Shown piece by piece: positions 35,334 to 44,736 of a stretch of 64,000 bases of DNA (its first letter is position 1; every line of letters starts with the position of its first letter). The notes under the pieces are model-generated. The model did not search any database. It was not told where the DNA came from and saw only the letters and a list, made by a program, of their open reading frames with translations. Where the stretch lies: contig NZ_BBNN01000024.1 of assembly GCF_000829695.1 (NCBI RefSeq), positions 124,001 through 188,000 of the forward strand, read 5' to 3'. Source of the stretch: Streptomyces sp. NBRC 110035. GTDB taxonomy: Bacteria; Actinomycetota; Actinomycetes; Streptomycetales; Streptomycetaceae. A program made the translations under genes and the position numbers.

Positions 35334-36680
35334 ATGAGTCGAGACATGTCAGACGTGGCGCGAGACCGGCACGGCCGTCCCCCGCGGGGGCGGACGAGAG
35401 GCGGACCGACCTCACGGTTCACGGCGGCCTTCCACAGTTGGTGGGCACGCCGCCACGGTCACGCGCCCCCCGCGTCCGATACCGGCGGCGGCCCGCCCCC
35501 GGCCGCCGCCGGAGCCGGGGCCGGGGGCAGCACCCCGGCCCGGAGCACGCTGTGGCGGATGCGGACGACGGTGCGGGACGAACCGGGCGCGCTGGCCTCG
35601 CTGTGCACGGCGCTGGCCGGGGAGAGTGTCGACATCCTGAGTCTGCAGACGCACCCGCTGGGCCGGGCCACGGTCGACGAGTTCCTGCTACGGGCCCCCG
35701 CCGACCTGTCCGGCACCGGCCTCACGGCGGCGGTGGCGGGCGCCGGGGGCACCGACACCTGGATCGAGCGGGCCGACGCCCACGACCTGGTGGACGCCCC
35801 GACCCGGATGCTGGGCCTCGCCGCGCGTACGGCACTGGACGCCTCGGAGCTCCCGCTGGCACTGCGGCAGTTGCTGGGGCGGTGCACGATCCGTTCGCTG
35901 CCCGCCGTGCCGGGTGCCGGCCGACGGGTGCCGGAGGGCGTGCCGGTCGAGGGGACCCTGGAGGACACCGTGATGAGGCTGCGCGCCCCCGAGGGCGGCG
36001 TGATCACCGTGGAGCGGCCGTACCTGCCGTTCACCCCCACCGAGTTCGCGCGGGCCAGGGCCCTGGTGGAGCTGGACGCCCGGCTCGGCCCCCGGGTCCC
36101 GCGCGGCCAGGACGTCCTCACGCTGCCCGAGGGCAGCGACATCACCGTGCGCCGGGCGGACACCGGCGACCTGGAGGCGGCCCGGGCGATGCACGAGCGG
36201 TGCTCGCCCGAGACGCTGCGCCTGCGCTACCACGGGCCGGTCGGCGACGTGGACCGCTACCTGAACCACCTGCTGAGCCCGCGCTTCGGCCGCACGCTCG
36301 CAGTACGGACCGCCTCGGGGCAGATCGTGGGCCTCGGCCATCTGCTGTGGGACGGCGACGAGACCGAGGTGGCCCTGCTCGTCGAGGACGCCTGGCAGCG
36401 CCGGGGCATCGGCGGCAAGCTGCTCGCCCGGCTGGTGGCGATGGCCGGCGAGGCGGGCTGCGCCCATGTCTACGCGGTGACGCAGGCGTCCAACACCGGC
36501 ATGGTCGCCGCGATGCGCGGCCTGGAGCTCCCCCTCGACTATCAGATCGAGGAAGGTACCCTGGTCATCACCGCCCGCCTGGACCAGCGGCCGGCCCGCC
36601 GCGCACAGGAGGAGCGCGTCGAGCGGGAGGAGCACGGCGAGCAGGAGCACGGCGGCTCCCGGATCGGCCGCCGGTCATAG
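35334..36680 (+). CDS. ACT-domain/GNAT acetyltransferase-like fusion protein
   Basis: 448 residues. After a disordered, Arg/Gly/Pro-rich N-terminus (~1-70) comes an ACT-like domain (~73-145; M-R-T-T-V-R-D-E-P-G-A-L-A-S-L-C), a middle region, and a C-terminal GNAT domain (~265-415; D-A-W-Q-R-R-G-I-G-G-K-L-L acetyl-CoA loop). ACT domains usually bind amino acids, so the enzyme may be amino-acid regulated, as in actinobacterial ACT-GNAT lysine acetyltransferases. The upstream gap (35210-35333) has an AT-rich promoter stretch with ATAGATACCATAAG and a TGATCA palindrome. A charged tail follows the GNAT domain. Confidence 0.82.
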   Translation: MSRDMSDVARDRHGRPPRGRTRGGPTSRFTAAFHSWWARRHGHAPPASDTGGGPPPAAAGAGAGGSTPARSTLWRMRTTVRDEPGALASLCTALAGESVDILSLQTHPLGRATVDEFLLRAPADLSGTGLTAAVAGAGGTDTWIERADAHDLVDAPTRMLGLAARTALDASELPLALRQLLGRCTIRSLPAVPGAGRRVPEGVPVEGTLEDTVMRLRAPEGGVITVERPYLPFTPTEFARARALVELDARLGPRVPRGQDVLTLPEGSDITVRRADTGDLEAARAMHERCSPETLRLRYHGPVGDVDRYLNHLLSPRFGRTLAVRTASGQIVGLGHLLWDGDETEVALLVEDAWQRRGIGGKLLARLVAMAGEAGCAHVYAVTQASNTGMVAAMRGLELPLDYQIEEGTLVITARLDQRPARRAQEERVEREEHGEQEHGGSRIGRRS

Positions 36681-36705
36681 CCACCGCACCACGGAACACG
36701 CGGAC

Positions 36706-36740
36706 CGGAGCGGCCCGGCGGATTCCGCCGGGCCGCTCCG
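36706..36740. terminator. Bidirectional hairpin terminator
   Basis: Perfect 17-nt arms (36706-36722 and 36724-36740) with a single T between them, located in the 87-bp gap between the convergent ACT-GNAT and PLP-lyase genes. Confidence 0.8.
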
Positions 36741-36767
36741 TCGCCTACCGCGTGCGTGCGCGGCGCC

Positions 36768-37931
36768 TCAGCCGAGCGTCCCGTCCGGGCCGCCCAGCGC
36801 CTCGTCCAGGTCGGCCCACAGGTCGTCGACGTCCTCCAGGCCGACGGAGAGCCGCAGCAGCCGGTCGCCGACTCCCGCGGCCCTGCGGTCGTCGGCGTCG
36901 ACGATGCGGTGGCTGATGGACGCCGGGTGCTGGATGAGGGAGTCCACGCTGCCGAGGCTCACCGCCGGGGTGATCAGCCGTACGCCGCCGATCACCGCGT
37001 GCGGGTCCCCGCGCACCTCGAAGGAGACCATCGCACCGCCGATGCGCGGGTAGTGCACACGGGCCACGCGCGGGTCGGCGGTGAGCCGGCGGGCGAGTTC
37101 GGCGGCGTTGGCGGAGGCGGCCCGGACCCGTACCGGCAGCGTCGACAGGCCCCGCAGCAGCAGGTAGCCGGCCAGTGGATGCAGCACCCCACCGGTGGCG
37201 AACCGTATCTGGCGCAGCCGCCCCGCGAACTCCTCGTCGCAGGCCACCACCCCGGCCAGGACGTCTCCGTGCCCGCCGAGGTACTTGGTGGCGCTGTGCA
37301 GCACCAGCCGCGCCCCGTCCTCGGCCGGACGCTGGAGGACGGGAGTGGCGAAGGTGTTGTCGACGAGCAGCGGCACGGAGCCGCAGTCCCGGGCGAGTGC
37401 CCGCAGATCGACCTCGGTCAGAGTCGGGTTGGCCGGTGACTCCACCAGCACCAGACCGGTGTCGGGTCGCAGCGCGTCGGCGACCCCGGCCGGGTCGGTC
37501 CAGGTCACCTCGGAGCCGAGCAGCCCGGCGGTCAGCAGGTGGTCACTGCATCCGTACAGGGGGCGCACGGCGACGACGTGGCGCAGGCCCATGGAGCCGC
37601 GCACCAGCAGGACGGCGCTGAGCGCGGCCATGCCGCTGGCGAACGCGACGGCGGCCTCGGTGCCCTCCAGGCGGGCGAGGGCTGTCTCGAAGCGGGCGAC
37701 GGTCGGGTTGCCGAGCCGCCCGTAGACGGGCGGGCCGTCCGGTTCCGCGCCGGTGGCGGCGAAGGCGTCGATCCGGGCGGCCTCACCACGGCTGTCGTGG
37801 GCGGGGTAGGTGGTGGACAGGTCGATCGGCGGGGCGTGCAGCCCCTGCCGGGCGAGGTCGTCCCGGCCGGCGTGCACGGCCTCGGTGGCGAGTGCTCTCG
37901 TGGTGCTGCGCGTGCCCATGCGTACGTCCAT
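36768..37931 (-). CDS. Cystathionine gamma-synthase/lyase-family PLP enzyme
   Basis: 387 residues of the Cys/Met-metabolism PLP family. Motifs: Y-G-R-L-G-N-P-T, F-A-S-G-M-A-A, E-S-P-A-N-P-T-L, L-V-D-N-T-F-A-T-P and the Schiff-base Lys in L-H-S-A-T-K-Y-L-G-G-H. It could be a gamma-synthase, gamma-lyase or methionine gamma-lyase; specificity cannot be told by eye. It is divergent from a Lrp/AsnC regulator with only 60 bp between starts, suggesting Lrp control. ATG 37931 has no clear ribosome site and may be leaderless; ATG 37919 is an alternative. Confidence 0.88.
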   Translation of the reverse strand: MDVRMGTRSTTRALATEAVHAGRDDLARQGLHAPPIDLSTTYPAHDSRGEAARIDAFAATGAEPDGPPVYGRLGNPTVARFETALARLEGTEAAVAFASGMAALSAVLLVRGSMGLRHVVAVRPLYGCSDHLLTAGLLGSEVTWTDPAGVADALRPDTGLVLVESPANPTLTEVDLRALARDCGSVPLLVDNTFATPVLQRPAEDGARLVLHSATKYLGGHGDVLAGVVACDEEFAGRLRQIRFATGGVLHPLAGYLLLRGLSTLPVRVRAASANAAELARRLTADPRVARVHYPRIGGAMVSFEVRGDPHAVIGGVRLITPAVSLGSVDSLIQHPASISHRIVDADDRRAAGVGDRLLRLSVGLEDVDDLWADLDEALGGPDGTLG

Positions 37932-37991
37932 GCCCCGAAGGGTGAACACCGGACGGGTCGTGGGAGCCGATCTCCGTGTTACGTTCGGCCG
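37932..37991. promoter_or_regulatory. Divergent promoter region of the Lrp/PLP-lyase pair
   Basis: Only 60 bp separate the two starts, so the promoters overlap. The arrangement is standard for an amino-acid-sensing Lrp protein regulating itself and its neighbour. No unambiguous operator can be read by eye. Confidence 0.5.
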
Positions 37992-38483
37992 ATGACCGAT
38001 TCTGTCGTACTTGATCCGGTGGATCTTCGTCTGCTGCGGCTGTTGCAGAACGACGCCCGGACGACGTACCGGGACCTCGCCGCGCAGGTGGGGGTCGCGC
38101 CGTCGACCTGTCTGGACCGGGTGACCCGGCTGCGGCGCTCGGGCGTGATCCTCGGGCATCGGCTGAAGCTGGACCCGGCCAAGCTGGGGCGAGGGCTCCA
38201 GGCGCTGCTGTCGGTGCAGGTCAGGCCGCACCGGCGGGAGCTGGTGGGGCCGTTCGTGGAGCGGATCCGGGCGCTGCCGGAGTCACTGACCGTCTTCCAC
38301 CTGACCGGGCCGGACGACTATCTGATCCATGTCGCGGTCGCGGACATGACGGATCTGCAGCGGCTGGTGCTGGACGAGTTCACGTCGCGGCGGGAGGTGG
38401 CTCGCGTGGAGACGCGGCTGATCTTCCAGCAGTGGGACTGTGGTCCCCTGCTGCCGTCTTCGCCCTCGGCTCAATCCGGGTGA
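37992..38483 (+). CDS. Lrp/AsnC-family transcriptional regulator
   Basis: 163 residues: HTH (~8-65; T-Y-R-D-L-A-A-Q-V-G-V-A-P-S-T-C-L-D-R-V) and the RAM/ACT-like effector domain (~70-150; F-H-L-T-G-P-D-D-Y-L-I-H-V). It probably senses an amino acid and controls the divergent sulfur-amino-acid enzyme. Confidence 0.92.
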   Translation: MTDSVVLDPVDLRLLRLLQNDARTTYRDLAAQVGVAPSTCLDRVTRLRRSGVILGHRLKLDPAKLGRGLQALLSVQVRPHRRELVGPFVERIRALPESLTVFHLTGPDDYLIHVAVADMTDLQRLVLDEFTSRREVARVETRLIFQQWDCGPLLPSSPSAQSG

Positions 38484-38515
38484 CGTCCGGCAGGCCGCGT
38501 ACCAGGATGGTCGTC

Positions 38516-40204
38516 ATGTCTGAGACCAACAACCCGCTGCCCCGCGAGGTCGCCGACGCCTACGTCGACGACCTCATCGCCCTCGACCCGGTCACCGGTA
38601 CGTACCTCGGCGTGCAGGAGAGTTCCAGCCGCCTGCCCGATCTCTCCCCCGCGGGCCAGGCGGCGCTCGCGGAGCTCCGGCGGGCCACGCTCGTCCGGCT
38701 CTCCGAGGCCGAGACAAGGCCCGGCGCGGACAGCGACATCGAGCGCCGCTGCGCCCGGCTGCTGCGGGAGCGGCTCACCGCGGAGATCGCCGTGCACGAG
38801 GCCGACGAGGGCCTGCGTTCGGTCGGCAACCTGGGCACGGTCGCCCACTCGGTGCGTGAGGTGTTCACCGTGACGCCGACGCAGACCGAGGAGGACTGGG
38901 CCGCGGTCGCCGAGCGGCTGCGCGCCGTGCCGGCCGCGCTGGCGGGCTACCGGGAGTCCCTCGCGCTCGGACTGGAGCGCAAGCTGTACGCGGCTCCGCG
39001 GCCGACCGCCACGTTCGTCGGGCAGCTCGCCGAGTGGGCGGACACCGGCGAGGGCCGCGGCTGGTTCGAGGACTTCGCCGCGGACGGTCCGGACGCCCTG
39101 CGCGCGGAGCTGGACGGGGCGGCCTGGGCGGCCACCGCGGCCGTGGTGGAGCTGCGGGACTGGATGCGCGACGTGTACGCGCCGGCGATCGAGGGCGCAC
39201 CGGACACCGTCGGCCGGGAGCGCTACGCCCGCTGGTCCCGCTACTACAACGGCACCGACCTCGATCTGGACGAGGCGTACGCCTACGGCTGGGCCGAGTA
39301 CCACCGGCTGCTCGGTGAGATGAAGAAGGAGGCCGAGAAGATCCTGCCGGGTGCCGGGACGCCGTGGGTGGCGCTGGCGCACCTCGACGAGCACGGCCGG
39401 CACATCGAGGGTGTCGACGAGGTCCGTGAGTGGCTGCAGGACCTGATGGACAAGGCGGTCGACTCGCTCGACGGCACCCACTTCGAACTCGCCGAGCGGG
39501 TACGGAAGGTGGAGTCGCGGATCGCCCCGCCGGGCAGCGCGGCGGCACCGTACTACACACCCCCGTCGGAGGACTTCTCCCGGCCGGGCCGTACCTGGCT
39601 GCGGACCATGGGGCTGACCCGCTTCCCCGTCTACGACCTGGTGTCGACCTGGTACCACGAGGGCGTGCCCGGCCATCACCTCCAACTGGCGCAGTGGGCG
39701 CACGTCGCCGAGGACCTGTCCCGCTACCAGGCCTCCGTCGGCATGGTCAGCGCCAACGCGGAGGGCTGGGCGCTGTACGCGGAGCGGCTGATGGACGAGC
39801 TCGGGTTCCTCGCGGACGCGGAGGAGCGGCTCGGTTACCTGGACGCGCAGATGATGCGGGCCGCCCGGGTCGTCGTCGACATCGGCATGCACCTGGAGCT
39901 GGAGATTCCGGCGGACTCGCCGTTCCACCCGGGCGAGCGCTGGACTCCGGAACTGGCCGAGGAGTTCTTCGGGGCGCACAGCAGCCGTCCCGCGGACTTC
40001 GTGGAGAGCGAGCTGACCCGCTATCTGACGATCCCCGGCCAGGCCATCGGCTACAAGCTCGGCGAGCGGGCCTGGCTGCTGGGCAGGGAGAACGCCCGTA
40101 AGCGGCACGGCGATGCCTTCGACCCCAAGGCGTGGCACATGGCGGCACTGTCCCAGGGTTCGCTGGGCCTGGACGACCTGGTGGACGAACTGTCGGCCCT
40201 GTGA
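38516..40204 (+). CDS. DUF885-family protein, probable zinc metallopeptidase
   Basis: 562 residues spanning a full DUF885 domain. The Zn site is Y-H-E-G-V-P-G-H-H (H-E-x-x-x-H type), with a downstream E-G-W-A-L-Y-A-E region supplying the third ligand. No signal peptide is seen, so it is cytosolic. Family members are assigned to M32-like dipeptidyl or carboxypeptidase activity, but few are characterised. ATG 38516 follows AGGATGG; an ATG nine bases upstream is an alternative. Confidence 0.85.
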   Translation: MSETNNPLPREVADAYVDDLIALDPVTGTYLGVQESSSRLPDLSPAGQAALAELRRATLVRLSEAETRPGADSDIERRCARLLRERLTAEIAVHEADEGLRSVGNLGTVAHSVREVFTVTPTQTEEDWAAVAERLRAVPAALAGYRESLALGLERKLYAAPRPTATFVGQLAEWADTGEGRGWFEDFAADGPDALRAELDGAAWAATAAVVELRDWMRDVYAPAIEGAPDTVGRERYARWSRYYNGTDLDLDEAYAYGWAEYHRLLGEMKKEAEKILPGAGTPWVALAHLDEHGRHIEGVDEVREWLQDLMDKAVDSLDGTHFELAERVRKVESRIAPPGSAAAPYYTPPSEDFSRPGRTWLRTMGLTRFPVYDLVSTWYHEGVPGHHLQLAQWAHVAEDLSRYQASVGMVSANAEGWALYAERLMDELGFLADAEERLGYLDAQMMRAARVVVDIGMHLELEIPADSPFHPGERWTPELAEEFFGAHSSRPADFVESELTRYLTIPGQAIGYKLGERAWLLGRENARKRHGDAFDPKAWHMAALSQGSLGLDDLVDELSAL

Positions 40205-40252
40205 GCCGGGCCGCCGGGGCAGGCGCCGGGCGCCGGGACGGCTCCCCCGGCG

Positions 40253-40500
40253 TCAGCGCCGGAAGCCGCCCTCGGAGTCGATGACCTGACCGGTGCCCCT
40301 GCCCCGAGCTCTCGACTCCGTTCGAGCAGGGGAGACCCCCATCGCCTCGTCCGTGGCCGGCCACGCGATGAGGCGGGCCGGGTCGTCGGGCCATCCCCCC
40401 ACCGCCCGCCGGGGAGGCGTGCGGCGACGGCGTCGCAGGCCTCCCCGGTGAGGTGGCCGGTGTCCACCGGCCCGGCCGCCCGCGCCCGGCCGTCGCTCAC
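40253..40500 (-). pseudogene. Short-chain dehydrogenase C-terminal remnant with frameshift and inserted repeat
   Basis: Three pieces of an SDR C-terminus are in order on the minus strand. Piece one is A-G-P-V-D-T-G-H-L-T-G-E with A-V-A-A-R-L-P-G-G-R-W-G-D. After a 1-nt frame change near 40400, piece two is D-D-P-A-R-L-I-A-W-P-A-T-D-E-A. After 48 nt of palindromic repeat, piece three is T-G-Q-V-I-D-S-E-G-G-F-R-R and stop. Normal SDRs read ...T-D-E-A, two to three residues, T-G-Q-V-I-D-S-E-G-G, so the repeat has replaced or split that joint. The Rossmann half and catalytic Tyr/Lys part are missing. Confidence 0.75.
40295..40342. repeat. Short imperfect palindromic repeat, copy B, inside the SDR remnant
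   Basis: Read on the minus strand: ATGGGGGTCTCCCCTGCTCGA, eight variable bases, GAGAGCTCGGGGCAGGGGC. It matches copy A at 5521-5564 in order and spacing. Its position inside a recognisable coding remnant gives the insertion boundaries. Confidence 0.75.
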
Positions 40501-40548
40501 GTTTCCACTGCCGCCCCGACTTCCCCCACTCGGCCGGCCGCGCCTGTC

Positions 40549-43548
40549 TCAGCCCACGCCGTGCATGCGTACCGTCGAACCCGATCGGCCCTTCACCACC
40601 GCGAGTTGGGCGTGGATGCGCCGGCGCAGGTCGGCGACGTGGCTGACGATGCCCACGCTGCGGTCGCGTTCCCGCAGGGAGTCCAGGACGTCCAGCACCT
40701 CGTCGAGGGTCTGGTCGTCGAGGCTGCCGAAGCCCTCGTCGATGAAGAGGGTGTCCAGCCGGACCCCGCCGGCCTCGTCGGTGACGACGTCGGCGAGACC
40801 GAGCGCGAGGGCGAGCGAGGCGAAGAAGGTCTCGCCGCCCGAGAGAGTCGCGGTGTCCCGCTCCCGGCCGGTCCACGCGTCCACGACGTGCAGGCCGAGG
40901 CCGCTGCGGCCACGGCCGCTGCGGTCGTCGGAGTGCACCAGGGTGTAACGGCCGGACGACATGCGCTGCAGCCGGGCGGTCGCCGCGGCGGCGACCTGTT
41001 CCAGTCGGGCGGCCAGGACGTAGGACTCCAGGCGCATCCTGCGTTCGTTGTCGGCGGAGGTGCCCGCGGTGAGGCCCGCCATGCGGGCCACCCGGTCGTA
41101 CTCCTCGCGCAGCGGTGCCAGCCGCCGCGCCGAGGCGGTGGCCCGCGCGGAGAGCCGGTCCAGTTCGGCGCAGCGACGGGCGGCGGCGTCGCGGGCCGAG
41201 GACGCCTCGCGCACCCTGCGGTCCGCGTCCTCGGCGGTGCGCTGTGCGGCGGCGAGGTCTGCGGGGGGCTGCTGGGCGGCGGCCTCGGTTTCGGGCTCGG
41301 CGAGCACCGCGCGGACGGCGGCCTCCTGCTGCTGCCGGGCCTCCAGGCGGTGCTGCAGCGCGCGGTGGTCGGCGGGGTCGAGGAGGGCCGCGGCCGCCGC
41401 CCGCGGGGTGTCGAACCCGGCCCGGAAGGCGGCGTCCGCGAGCCTGGCATCGGCGTGCTTGAGCCGCTGCGCGGCGCCGTCGGCGAGCCGGGCGGCCTCG
41501 GCGGCGTCGGAGAACCGCGCCGCGGTGCACTCCAGTTGGGCGGCGCGCGCGGCCACGCTGTCCGCGGACCCCCGCGCCGTGGTCAACTCCTCCTCCAGCG
41601 CGGCCTGTTCCCGGTCCAGGCGCTCACGGACGCCCGCCCGCGCGGCCGTCCGGACCGCCGCCTCGCGCTGTGCGGTGACCCGCCGCTCGTGCTCGTGCTC
41701 GTGCTCCGCCTGCCGCAGCTGTTCCTGCGCGGAGTGCAGTACCGAGGCCGCGTCCCGCGCCCGCGCGTACCGCGCCTCCAACTCCTCCACCTCGTGGACG
41801 AGCCGGCCGGTCGGTGTGTCCCCCGCCTCCGCTCCGGCAGCGGCCAGCGCCTCGCGGACGACGCCGAGGCGCCGTTCGTCGTCGGCTCGGCGTTCCTCCG
41901 CGCTCTGGTGGGCGGCGAGGGCTCGCTCCTCCGCCTCGCGGTCGACATGACCGGCGTCCTTGCGGGCGGGGGCGGGGTGCTCGGTGCCCCCGCAGACCGC
42001 GCAGGGCGCGCCGTCGGTAAGGCCCGCGGCGAGTTCGGCGGCGATGCCGGCCAGCCGCTGTTCCTTGAGGCCGAGCCAGTGCTGCTTGGCCGCGAGTGCC
42101 TGTTCCCGGGCCTTCCGGGCCTGCTCGGCGGCGCGGTCGGTGTCCCCGGCCAGCTGGTCCCGCAGCCGTGCGGCGTTCAGCCGCTTGTGCGCGGGGTCGC
42201 GCTGCACCGCGAGTTCACCGGCCCTCGTCGCGGCCTCCTGCGCGGACTCGATGCGGGCCTGGAGCGCGGTGCGTGTCTCGTCCCATCCGGTGAGCCAGGC
42301 GTCCGACTCCTCCAGCACGTCGTCGTCGGCACGCTGCCGGCGGTCCAGGCCGGCCCGCTCGTCGAGGAGCTCGGCGAGCCGTCGCTCGGCCCGGCGGGCC
42401 GACTCGAGGCCGCCCAGTTCCTCGGCGGACCGGCGGGCGGCGGCGGCGAGCCCGGCCGCGCCCGCCTCCCGATGGGCCGCGGGGAGCAGGGCACGCATGC
42501 GTGCCTCGACGGCGACCGCGTCCCGGTGTTCGGCCTCGGCGGACTCCCGCAGTTCCAGGGCGGGGGCGACCGCCTCGGCCTTGCGGGAGCGGTCCAGGCG
42601 GTTCTGCGCCTCCTGCCGGGCGCCGTCCCCCTCCGCCAGCCGCGCCGCGCTCTCCCGTGCCTCGGCGAACCGCCGCTGCAGCCGGTCCCGTTCGCGTACG
42701 TCGTCCAGTGACCGGTCGGCGGCGGCCTGGGCGGATTCGGCCGCGGTGAGCCGGCAGCGGGCGACGGCGAGCTGTTCGCGGGCGGTGCTGCGGGCGGCGG
42801 CAGCCGCGGTCAGCACGCTCTCGGCCAGTCCCGGTTCGCCCGGCGCGAGGTCGTCGAGGGGCATGGCCTCGCCCGCTGCCTGCTGCATCCGGTGCGCTTC
42901 GGCGAGCAGGTCCGCGTCGCCGGCCCGTACCTGGGACTCGGTGGCGCGGCGGCGCTCGGCGAGGTGCTTTTCCACATCGGCGAAGCGGCGGGTGTCGAAG
43001 AGCCGGCCGAGGAGCTTGCCGCGGGCCTCGGCGTCGGCGCGCAGGAACCGCGCGAAGTCGCCCTGCGGCAGGAGGACGACCTGGCAGAACTGCTCCCGGC
43101 TCATGCCGAGGAGCTGGGCGACCTCCTCCCCGATCTCCTGGTGGGAGCGGCTGAGGTCCTTCCAGGACCGGGCCGCCGGGTCGTACTCGCGCAGCCAGGT
43201 CTGTGCCTTGTCGAGGGTGGTACCGGTGCCGCGCTTCTTCGGGCGCTGCCAGGGCGGTTGCCGGGTGACTTCGAGCCGGCGTCCGACGACGGTGAGGTCG
43301 AGCGTGACCTCGGTGCGGGTGGCGGGGGCGGCGTGGTCGCTGCGCAGGGTCATGCCCTGTCCGCTCTGCCGGGGACCGGGGACGGAGCCGTACAGCGCGT
43401 AGCAGACGGCGTCGAGTATCGAGGTCTTGCCGGCGCCGGTGGGGCCGTGCAGCAGGAAGAGGCCCGCGGCGGACAGCTCGTCGAAATCGACGGTGAGCGA
43501 GCCGCCGAAGGGCCCGAAGGCGGTGATGTCGAGCCGGTGCAGCCTCAC
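40549..43548 (-). CDS. sbcC: SbcC/Rad50-like exonuclease subunit
   Basis: 999-residue SMC-like ATPase partner of SbcD nuclease, acting on hairpins and double-strand ends. N-terminal Walker A G-P-T-G-A-G-K-T-S, Q-loop L-L-P-Q-G-D-F, long coiled-coil arms interrupted near residue 520 by the zinc-hook C-A-V-C-G-G-T-E-H-P, then signature L-S-G-G-E-T-F and Walker B L-F-I-D-E-G-F-G-S-L-D. It starts within the sbcD stop by ATGA-type overlap. Terminates ~50 nt from the SDR remnant. Confidence 0.95.
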   Translation of the reverse strand: MRLHRLDITAFGPFGGSLTVDFDELSAAGLFLLHGPTGAGKTSILDAVCYALYGSVPGPRQSGQGMTLRSDHAAPATRTEVTLDLTVVGRRLEVTRQPPWQRPKKRGTGTTLDKAQTWLREYDPAARSWKDLSRSHQEIGEEVAQLLGMSREQFCQVVLLPQGDFARFLRADAEARGKLLGRLFDTRRFADVEKHLAERRRATESQVRAGDADLLAEAHRMQQAAGEAMPLDDLAPGEPGLAESVLTAAAAARSTAREQLAVARCRLTAAESAQAAADRSLDDVRERDRLQRRFAEARESAARLAEGDGARQEAQNRLDRSRKAEAVAPALELRESAEAEHRDAVAVEARMRALLPAAHREAGAAGLAAAARRSAEELGGLESARRAERRLAELLDERAGLDRRQRADDDVLEESDAWLTGWDETRTALQARIESAQEAATRAGELAVQRDPAHKRLNAARLRDQLAGDTDRAAEQARKAREQALAAKQHWLGLKEQRLAGIAAELAAGLTDGAPCAVCGGTEHPAPARKDAGHVDREAEERALAAHQSAEERRADDERRLGVVREALAAAGAEAGDTPTGRLVHEVEELEARYARARDAASVLHSAQEQLRQAEHEHEHERRVTAQREAAVRTAARAGVRERLDREQAALEEELTTARGSADSVAARAAQLECTAARFSDAAEAARLADGAAQRLKHADARLADAAFRAGFDTPRAAAAALLDPADHRALQHRLEARQQQEAAVRAVLAEPETEAAAQQPPADLAAAQRTAEDADRRVREASSARDAAARRCAELDRLSARATASARRLAPLREEYDRVARMAGLTAGTSADNERRMRLESYVLAARLEQVAAAATARLQRMSSGRYTLVHSDDRSGRGRSGLGLHVVDAWTGRERDTATLSGGETFFASLALALGLADVVTDEAGGVRLDTLFIDEGFGSLDDQTLDEVLDVLDSLRERDRSVGIVSHVADLRRRIHAQLAVVKGRSGSTVRMHGVG

Positions 43549-44708
43549 CGCGCCACCTCCCGTACGGCCTGGTCGGCGCGGACGGCGTCGACGGCGTCCC
43601 GCAGGACGGCCCGCTCCCGCTCGTCGGGGCCGGTGCCGCGCACATGGGCGACGAAGTCCTCCGCGATCTGCTGGTCGTCACGGCCTGTGAGGCGGCGGGC
43701 GTAGGACACCGCCGGGTCGTCGGGCGCGCGGTCGGGGTCGAAGACGAGGCTGAGGATGTGCGGGAAGCGTTCGCCGAGCCGGACCATCGGGTCGGCCGGA
43801 CGGACCGGGTCGGTGAGGGTGGCCTCCACCCACGCCTCGCGGTGCGGTTCGAGCCCGGGGTCGGCGAGCAGTTCCTCCAGGGTGCCGCGGATTCGGGCGA
43901 GGGCGCGCGGCACCGGGCAGTCGACCCGCTCGGCGGTGACGCCGCCGTCGGCGGCCAGGTCGACGAGCCACATGCTCTTGCGGTGGTCCGCCTCGGAGAA
44001 GGAGTACGGGAGCGGGGAGCCTGAGTAGCGCACGCGCTCGGTGAGGGTCTGGCAGCCGTGCAGGTGCCCGAGCGCCACGTAGTCGACGCCGTCGAAGACT
44101 CCGGCGGGTACGGCGGCGACCCCGCCCACGGTGATGTCCCGCTCGCTGTCGCTCGGTGCGCCGCCGGTGACGAAGGCGTGCGCGAGGACGACCGAGCGGG
44201 TGCCGGGCGGGCGGGCGGCGAGGTCGGCGCGGATCCGGTCCATGGCGGCGGCGAGCACCGTCTCGTGCCCCGCCTGCTCCAGCCCGAACTCGTCCTTGAC
44301 GAGCGCCGGTTCCAGATAGGGCACTCCGTAGAAAGCGACCTCCCCGTGGGTGTCGGACAGCATCACGGGGGTACCGCTCGCCGAGGGGTCGGTCCGCAGA
44401 TGGATGCCCGCGCGCCCGATGAGTCCGGCACCGACGCCGAGGCGGCGGGCCGAGTCGTGGTTGCCGGAGATCATCACCGTCGGCACGCCCAGGTCGGCGA
44501 GGCGGTGCAGGGCGTCGTCGAACAGCTCCACCGCGGCGAGCGGCGGCACGGCCCGGTCGTACACGTCTCCCGACACGACCACCGCGTCGACGGCGTGCTC
44601 GCGCACGGTCGTCACCAGGTGACCGATGAACTCGGCCTGGGCACCGAGCATGCCGACCCGGTGGAACGACCGGCCGAGGTGCCAGTCGGAAGTGTGCAGA
44701 ACTCTCAA
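43545..44708 (-). CDS. sbcD: SbcD/Mre11-like nuclease
   Basis: 387-residue metallophosphoesterase. Metal motifs: T-S-D-W-H-L-G, S-G-D-V-Y-D-R, S-G-N-H-D-S, A-H-A-F-V and G-H-L-H-G. First gene of sbcD-sbcC. It marks the left core border of the accessory island: immediately upstream lies integrase/permease debris. Confidence 0.95.
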   Translation of the reverse strand: MRVLHTSDWHLGRSFHRVGMLGAQAEFIGHLVTTVREHAVDAVVVSGDVYDRAVPPLAAVELFDDALHRLADLGVPTVMISGNHDSARRLGVGAGLIGRAGIHLRTDPSASGTPVMLSDTHGEVAFYGVPYLEPALVKDEFGLEQAGHETVLAAAMDRIRADLAARPPGTRSVVLAHAFVTGGAPSDSERDITVGGVAAVPAGVFDGVDYVALGHLHGCQTLTERVRYSGSPLPYSFSEADHRKSMWLVDLAADGGVTAERVDCPVPRALARIRGTLEELLADPGLEPHREAWVEATLTDPVRPADPMVRLGERFPHILSLVFDPDRAPDDPAVSYARRLTGRDDQQIAEDFVAHVRGTGPDERERAVLRDAVDAVRADQAVREVAR

Positions 44709-44736
44709 GACGCCACTCCGACCTGCATGTTTCCCC

